Positions 60,278 through 64,000 of a stretch of DNA of 64,000 bases are shown here, one piece after another. The position numbers were made by a program, and so were the translations under genes. Every line of letters starts with the position of its first letter. Position 1 is the first letter of the stretch. Source of the stretch: Bacteroidetes bacterium 37-13 (GTDB lineage Bacteria; Bacteroidota; Bacteroidia; Chitinophagales; LD1); assembly GCA_001897535.1 (NCBI GenBank), contig MKTC01000029.1, positions 1 through 64,000 of the forward strand, given 5' to 3'. The notes under the pieces were generated by a model. It had not been told where the DNA came from and did no database searches. It was given only the letters and a program-made list of their open reading frames with translations.

Positions 60278-61759
60278 ATGGAAATAAACAATAACCAACT
60301 ATCGCTCAAAGACTTAAAAAGTTTTTTAATAGCATCAACAAATACACTTTCTATCTCCAAAGAAAGGTTGCAAGCTGTAGCTGTAAATCGCAGTTTTTTA
60401 GAAAAAAAGTTAGAAGATAAAAGTGTAAAATATTATGGAATCAATACAGGCTTTGGCGCACTGTATGATGTAACTATAAGCGACAATGAATTAGAACAAC
60501 TCCAGCAAAACTTAGTAATGAGCCATGCTTGTGGCATGGGCGATGAAGTGCGGAGCGAAGTGGTAAAACTGATGATGTTGCTCAAAGTAAAAGGCTTATC
60601 GCTTGGCTACTCGGGCGTGTGTGCCGATGTAATAAACTTACTAATTGCAATGTATAATAACGATATTTTACCCGTAATTTGGGAAGTTGGTTCCTTAGGC
60701 GCATCGGGTGATTTGGCTCCGTTAGCACATCTTTCGCTGCCGCTGCTTGGGCTTGGAACAGTTCGCTATAAAGGAGAAAAAATGGACGCAGCGCAAGCAT
60801 TAAAACTTGCCGGACTTTCGCCTATAAAATTAAAAGCAAAAGAAGGTTTAGCACTTTTGAATGGTACACAATTTATGAGTGCGTGGGGTTGCTTTTCTTT
60901 AATAGAAAGCGAAAGAGTAGAGTTGCTTGCCGATTTAACCGCAGCCATTTCTGTAGATGCATTTAATGCTTCGCTTGCACCTTTTCACCCAGCAATACAA
61001 CGTGTGCGAAACCATAAAGGACAAATAGAGAGTGCGCAAAATGTGCTTAAATTTTTAAGAGGGAGCGAAATTTCTTCACAGAGAAAAGAGCATCTGCAAG
61101 ATCCATATTCTTTTCGCTGTGTGCCGCAAGTGCACGGTGCTGTTAAGTTTGCCATATCGCAAGTGAAAGAAGTTTTTGAAAGAGAAATAAATGCAGTTAC
61201 CGATAATCCTTTAGTTTTTCACGATGAAGATTTAATTATTTCAGGCGGCAATTTTCATGGTGAACCATTAGCAATTGCTTTAGATTATTTGAGTATTGCC
61301 ATGAGCGAACTCGCCAGCATTAGCGAGCGCAGAACCTTTCAGCTTATTTCGGGCAAAAGAAATTTACCTAAATTTTTAGTAGCAAAAAGCGGCTTAAATT
61401 CCGGTTTAATGATTCCGCAATATACCGCAGCAAGTATTGTGAGTATGAATAAACAGTTGGCAACTCCTGCTTCGGTTGATACCATTACTTCGAGCGATGG
61501 CCAGGAAGACCATGTGAGCATGGGTGCAAATGCAGCAGTAAAATGCTACAAAATTGTTTACAATATAGAGAAGGTTTTAGCAATTGAATTTATGACTGCT
61601 ATGCAGGCTTTAGAATTTAGAACTCCACTAAAATCTTCACCTTTTATTGAAAAAGTAAAGGAAGATTATCGCAAAATTGTTTCTCCACTTTCTGAAGATA
61701 GAATTCTCTACAACGATATTCAGATAACTGTAGATTTTATGCGAACTATAAAGTTGTAG
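60278..61759 (+). CDS. hutH: Histidine ammonia-lyase family protein
   Basis: 493 residues. The MIO cofactor triad Ala142-Ser143-Gly144 lies in 'GSLGASGDLAPLAHL'. Tyr53 ('YYGINTGFG') is the catalytic base region. The substrate-selectivity pair is Ser82-His83 ('VMSHACGMG'), the form seen in histidine lyases, where tyrosine lyases have His-Leu. It should convert histidine to urocanate and ammonia. No hutU, hutI or hutG gene is adjacent, so it stands apart from a complete hut operon in this window; flexirubin-type clusters also carry related lyases, but the selectivity pair argues against tyrosine. Confidence 0.87.
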   Translation: MEINNNQLSLKDLKSFLIASTNTLSISKERLQAVAVNRSFLEKKLEDKSVKYYGINTGFGALYDVTISDNELEQLQQNLVMSHACGMGDEVRSEVVKLMMLLKVKGLSLGYSGVCADVINLLIAMYNNDILPVIWEVGSLGASGDLAPLAHLSLPLLGLGTVRYKGEKMDAAQALKLAGLSPIKLKAKEGLALLNGTQFMSAWGCFSLIESERVELLADLTAAISVDAFNASLAPFHPAIQRVRNHKGQIESAQNVLKFLRGSEISSQRKEHLQDPYSFRCVPQVHGAVKFAISQVKEVFEREINAVTDNPLVFHDEDLIISGGNFHGEPLAIALDYLSIAMSELASISERRTFQLISGKRNLPKFLVAKSGLNSGLMIPQYTAASIVSMNKQLATPASVDTITSSDGQEDHVSMGANAAVKCYKIVYNIEKVLAIEFMTAMQALEFRTPLKSSPFIEKVKEDYRKIVSPLSEDRILYNDIQITVDFMRTIKL

Positions 61760-61793
61760 TATGCCTTCAAACAATCTTCAACTTTTAGCAAAA

Positions 61794-61801
61794 TAATTTT
61801 G
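61794..61801 (+). promoter_or_regulatory. Bacteroidota -7 promoter element (TAnnTTTG) for radA
   Basis: TAATTTTG lies 14 bases before the radA ATG and after the hutH stop, pointing to independent transcription. Confidence 0.45.
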
Positions 61802-61815
61802 AATAAGTTTGCTCT

Positions 61816-63183
61816 ATGGCGAAACAAAAAACAGTTTATGTATGTCAAAATTGCGGAGCAAATTCAGCAAAATGGGTAGGCAAATGCCCAGTTTGCAGCG
61901 AGTGGAACACGTATGTTGAAGAGCACACCAGCAAAGAAGAAGAAAAGGCAAAAGAAAAATCGTATGCAGCTAAAAGCGGCAATGCTGTTCCTGTGCCAAT
62001 TGGCGATGTGATAGAGCAAGATACAGAGCGTTTAAACACTGGCGATACCGAACTAAATCGTGTTTTAGGCGGAGGTATTGTTGCGGGCTCTTTAATACTT
62101 TTGGGAGGTGAACCAGGCATAGGAAAATCTACTTTGTTGCTTCAAATTGCACTTCAACTAAAGGGTGTAAAAATACTTTATGTAAGCGGAGAAGAAAGCG
62201 ACCGACAAATTAGATTAAGAGCTTCGCGCATTGGCATTCAAAACAAGGATTGTTTTTTGCTTACAGAAACTAATGTGCAAGCAATTTTTAAGCAAGCTGA
62301 AATTCTTCAACCCGATGTGATGGTGATAGATTCAATACAAACTTTGCATACGGTTTATGTAGAATCGCCTCCGGGCAGCGTGAGCCAGCTACGCGAATGC
62401 ACTGCCGAAATTCAGCGCTATGCCAAAGAGAGTGGATTGCCTGTTTTTTTAATCGGGCACATTACTAAAGACGGTATGATTGCAGGACCAAAAGTTCTGG
62501 AACATATTGTAGATGTGGTTTTGCAATTTGAAGGAGATCGCCACTACAATTACCGTATGTTGCGCACCATAAAAAATCGCTTTGGTTCCACATCAGAATT
62601 GGGGATTTACGAAATGCAAGGCACTGGGCTTCGCGCAGTAATAAACCCAAGCGAAATTTTACTTACACAACGCGAAGAAGAACTCAGTGGCATTGCCATT
62701 GCTGCCATGATGGAAGGCGCACGTCCGCTTTTAATTGAAACACAAGCATTGGTAACACCGGCTTTTTACGGAACACCACAGCGCAGCGCCACAGGGTTTG
62801 ATGTGCGCAGAATGAATATGCTTTTAGCAGTTCTTGAAAAACGCTCGGGTTTTAAATTCGGTACAAAAGATGTGTTTTTAAATATTGCCGGAGGTTTGCG
62901 TGTTGATGATCCTTCTATTGATTTAGCAGTAGTTGTAGCGCTTATTTCTTCGTATCAGGATAAGCCTGTTTCTTCTAAAATTGCGTTTGCTGCCGAAGTT
63001 GGTTTAAGTGGCGAAGTTCGCGCGGTGAGCAAAATTGAACAGCGCATTGCAGAAGCCGATAAGCTTGGATTTAGCACTATGTTTATCTCAAAATTTAACT
63101 CAAAAGGTATTGATGAATCTAAATATCAGTTGGAATTAATTTCAATAAGTAAAGTACAGCAATTAGTGGAAATACTTTTTTAA
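61816..63183 (+). CDS. radA: DNA repair protein RadA
   Basis: 455 residues. A zinc finger is formed by Cys10, Cys13, Cys24 and Cys27. The RecA-like ATPase core has Walker A 'GGEPGIGKSTLL' (about 97-107), Walker B 'VMVIDSIQTL' and the RadA motif 'KNRFG'. The C-terminal Lon-like domain is present ('SIDLAVVVALISS', 'GEVGLSGEVRAV'-type in 'AAEVGLSGEVRAVSKIEQRI'). RadA helps process recombination intermediates and branch migration in the cytoplasm. Full length. Confidence 0.94.
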   Translation: MAKQKTVYVCQNCGANSAKWVGKCPVCSEWNTYVEEHTSKEEEKAKEKSYAAKSGNAVPVPIGDVIEQDTERLNTGDTELNRVLGGGIVAGSLILLGGEPGIGKSTLLLQIALQLKGVKILYVSGEESDRQIRLRASRIGIQNKDCFLLTETNVQAIFKQAEILQPDVMVIDSIQTLHTVYVESPPGSVSQLRECTAEIQRYAKESGLPVFLIGHITKDGMIAGPKVLEHIVDVVLQFEGDRHYNYRMLRTIKNRFGSTSELGIYEMQGTGLRAVINPSEILLTQREEELSGIAIAAMMEGARPLLIETQALVTPAFYGTPQRSATGFDVRRMNMLLAVLEKRSGFKFGTKDVFLNIAGGLRVDDPSIDLAVVVALISSYQDKPVSSKIAFAAEVGLSGEVRAVSKIEQRIAEADKLGFSTMFISKFNSKGIDESKYQLELISISKVQQLVEILF

Positions 63184-63202
63184 TCTCTGCAAAACACCAT
63201 CA

Positions 63203-64000
63203 ATGACATCAACACAATTCACAAAACAAATTAGCTTACTCACCGGAATTGCATTTGTGGTAGGTGGCGTAATTGGCATGGGCGCATTTGTGCTTATTCC
63301 GCTTATTTGCGCCAAAGCTTACGGTGCAGCTTGGTTAAGTATCACCATTGCTATAGTGGTAAATTTGTTAAGTATTTTTCCGCTTATTCAACTTTCGGCA
63401 GCGTATCCGGTGGCAGGTGGTGGTTATGAATATGGTAAAGCATTTTTTAATCCATCAACAGGAATTGTGTTTAGCGCTTGGGCTTTAATTGGTGGTGCGG
63501 CAGCCGTTGCATTGGTAGCTTACGGCTTGGTTGAAAGCTTTCAGGCAGTATTAAACTTACCTGTTTCCAATCATTTACTTGCACTCTTTTTAATTCTACT
63601 TTTTTGGGGAATATTTTTAGCCGGAGTAAAAACATTAGCAGCAATGCAAATAGCAATGGTTGCGCAAATGTTCGCAGCAATTTTACTTTATGCAATTCCA
63701 ACTTTAGCCACACATTTTAATCAAGTTGAATTTTCGCTGCCTACACATGCAGATAGCTTTTTCATGGCGATTGTGTTCTCTTTCAACATTAGTTTGGGCT
63801 TTCAAATTGTGATGGAGTTGGGCGAAGAAATGGAAAATCCTAAACGGAATATTCCGCTTTCGCTCATTATTGGCGGAAGTTTAGTTTGGCTAATTTATAT
63901 TCTTATTACTGCGGCTTACATCGGTGCTGTTGGAGTAGAAAATCTTGCTTCAAAACCCGAAATGGTTTCTACTGCAAGTAATATTTTACCGGCTTGGGCT
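63203..64000 (+). CDS. APC-type amino-acid permease (3' partial)
   Basis: The frame from ATG 63203 stays open to the window end: 266 codons. The first helix has 'GIAFVVGGVIGMGAFVLIP', the unwound-helix Gly-rich motif of the amino acid-polyamine-organocation family. Next come 'LSAAYPVAGGGYEYGKAFF', 'FSAWALIGGAAAVALVAYGL' and 'ISLGFQIVMELGEEMENPKRNIPLSLIIG', which matches the family's conserved loop and helix 6. At least seven helices are visible. The C-terminal part lies beyond the window. Substrate unknown; start is 19 bases after the radA stop. Confidence 0.85.
   Translation, partial: MTSTQFTKQISLLTGIAFVVGGVIGMGAFVLIPLICAKAYGAAWLSITIAIVVNLLSIFPLIQLSAAYPVAGGGYEYGKAFFNPSTGIVFSAWALIGGAAAVALVAYGLVESFQAVLNLPVSNHLLALFLILLFWGIFLAGVKTLAAMQIAMVAQMFAAILLYAIPTLATHFNQVEFSLPTHADSFFMAIVFSFNISLGFQIVMELGEEMENPKRNIPLSLIIGGSLVWLIYILITAAYIGAVGVENLASKPEMVSTASNILPAWA

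Overview
The window looks like chromosomal DNA of a low-GC Bacteroidota bacterium, probably a gliding or T9SS-bearing Chitinophagales/Sphingobacteriales-type lineage. Evidence: a giant SprB-like adhesin with a gliding-type (CHU_C) C-terminal domain, PorP/SprF and PorE-like OmpA proteins, a PorX response regulator, TAnnTTTG-type promoter elements and weak Shine-Dalgarno use. No rRNA, tRNA, CRISPR array, phage or transposase gene was seen. Coding density is high. No gene-free stretch exceeds 300 bases; the longest is about 250 bases (45063-45313), holding only a promoter-like element.

Layout. 1-14.9 kb: a T9SS surface module of adhesin (5' end outside the window), porP/sprF-like and porE-like ompA. 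15.0-16.3 kb: pirin and a TMEM175-like channel. 16.4-42.1 kb: a surface-glycan or lipid-linked polymer locus in several opposing transcription units. It has a NeuD-like acyltransferase, two Asp/Asn beta-hydroxylase-like proteins, four PhyH-type 2-oxoglutarate oxygenases, two Wzt-type ABC ATPases without a visible permease, a GT2, an LPG-synthase-like flippase, GT-C-like membrane proteins, an HTTM-like protein, asparagine synthetase, two tandem TMTC-like GT-C/TPR proteins, a radical SAM protein and a decayed SGNH hydrolase. 42.1-49.8 kb: housekeeping and stress genes (dps, copA, PGI/PMI, an aminotransferase, gamma-carbonic anhydrase, MATE). 49.8-60.2 kb: mostly minus-strand regulation (porX, OmpR-type regulator, a 1221-residue histidine kinase), the sugar transaminase rffA/wecE, a secreted protein of unknown function and, on the plus strand, crcB. 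60.3-64 kb: hutH, radA and the start of an amino-acid permease.

How it may fit together. The first 15 kb encodes an exported adhesin with its outer-membrane partners, and PorX at 50 kb is a known regulator of that secretion system. The middle 26 kb is the most unusual part: iron/2OG oxygenase genes sit repeatedly beside Wzt-type ATPases, suggesting oxidative tailoring of an exported polymer. That functional link is inference. The clearest structural discovery is that the adhesin's PKD-like array is built from a three-domain (A-B-C) higher-order repeat of about 250 residues.
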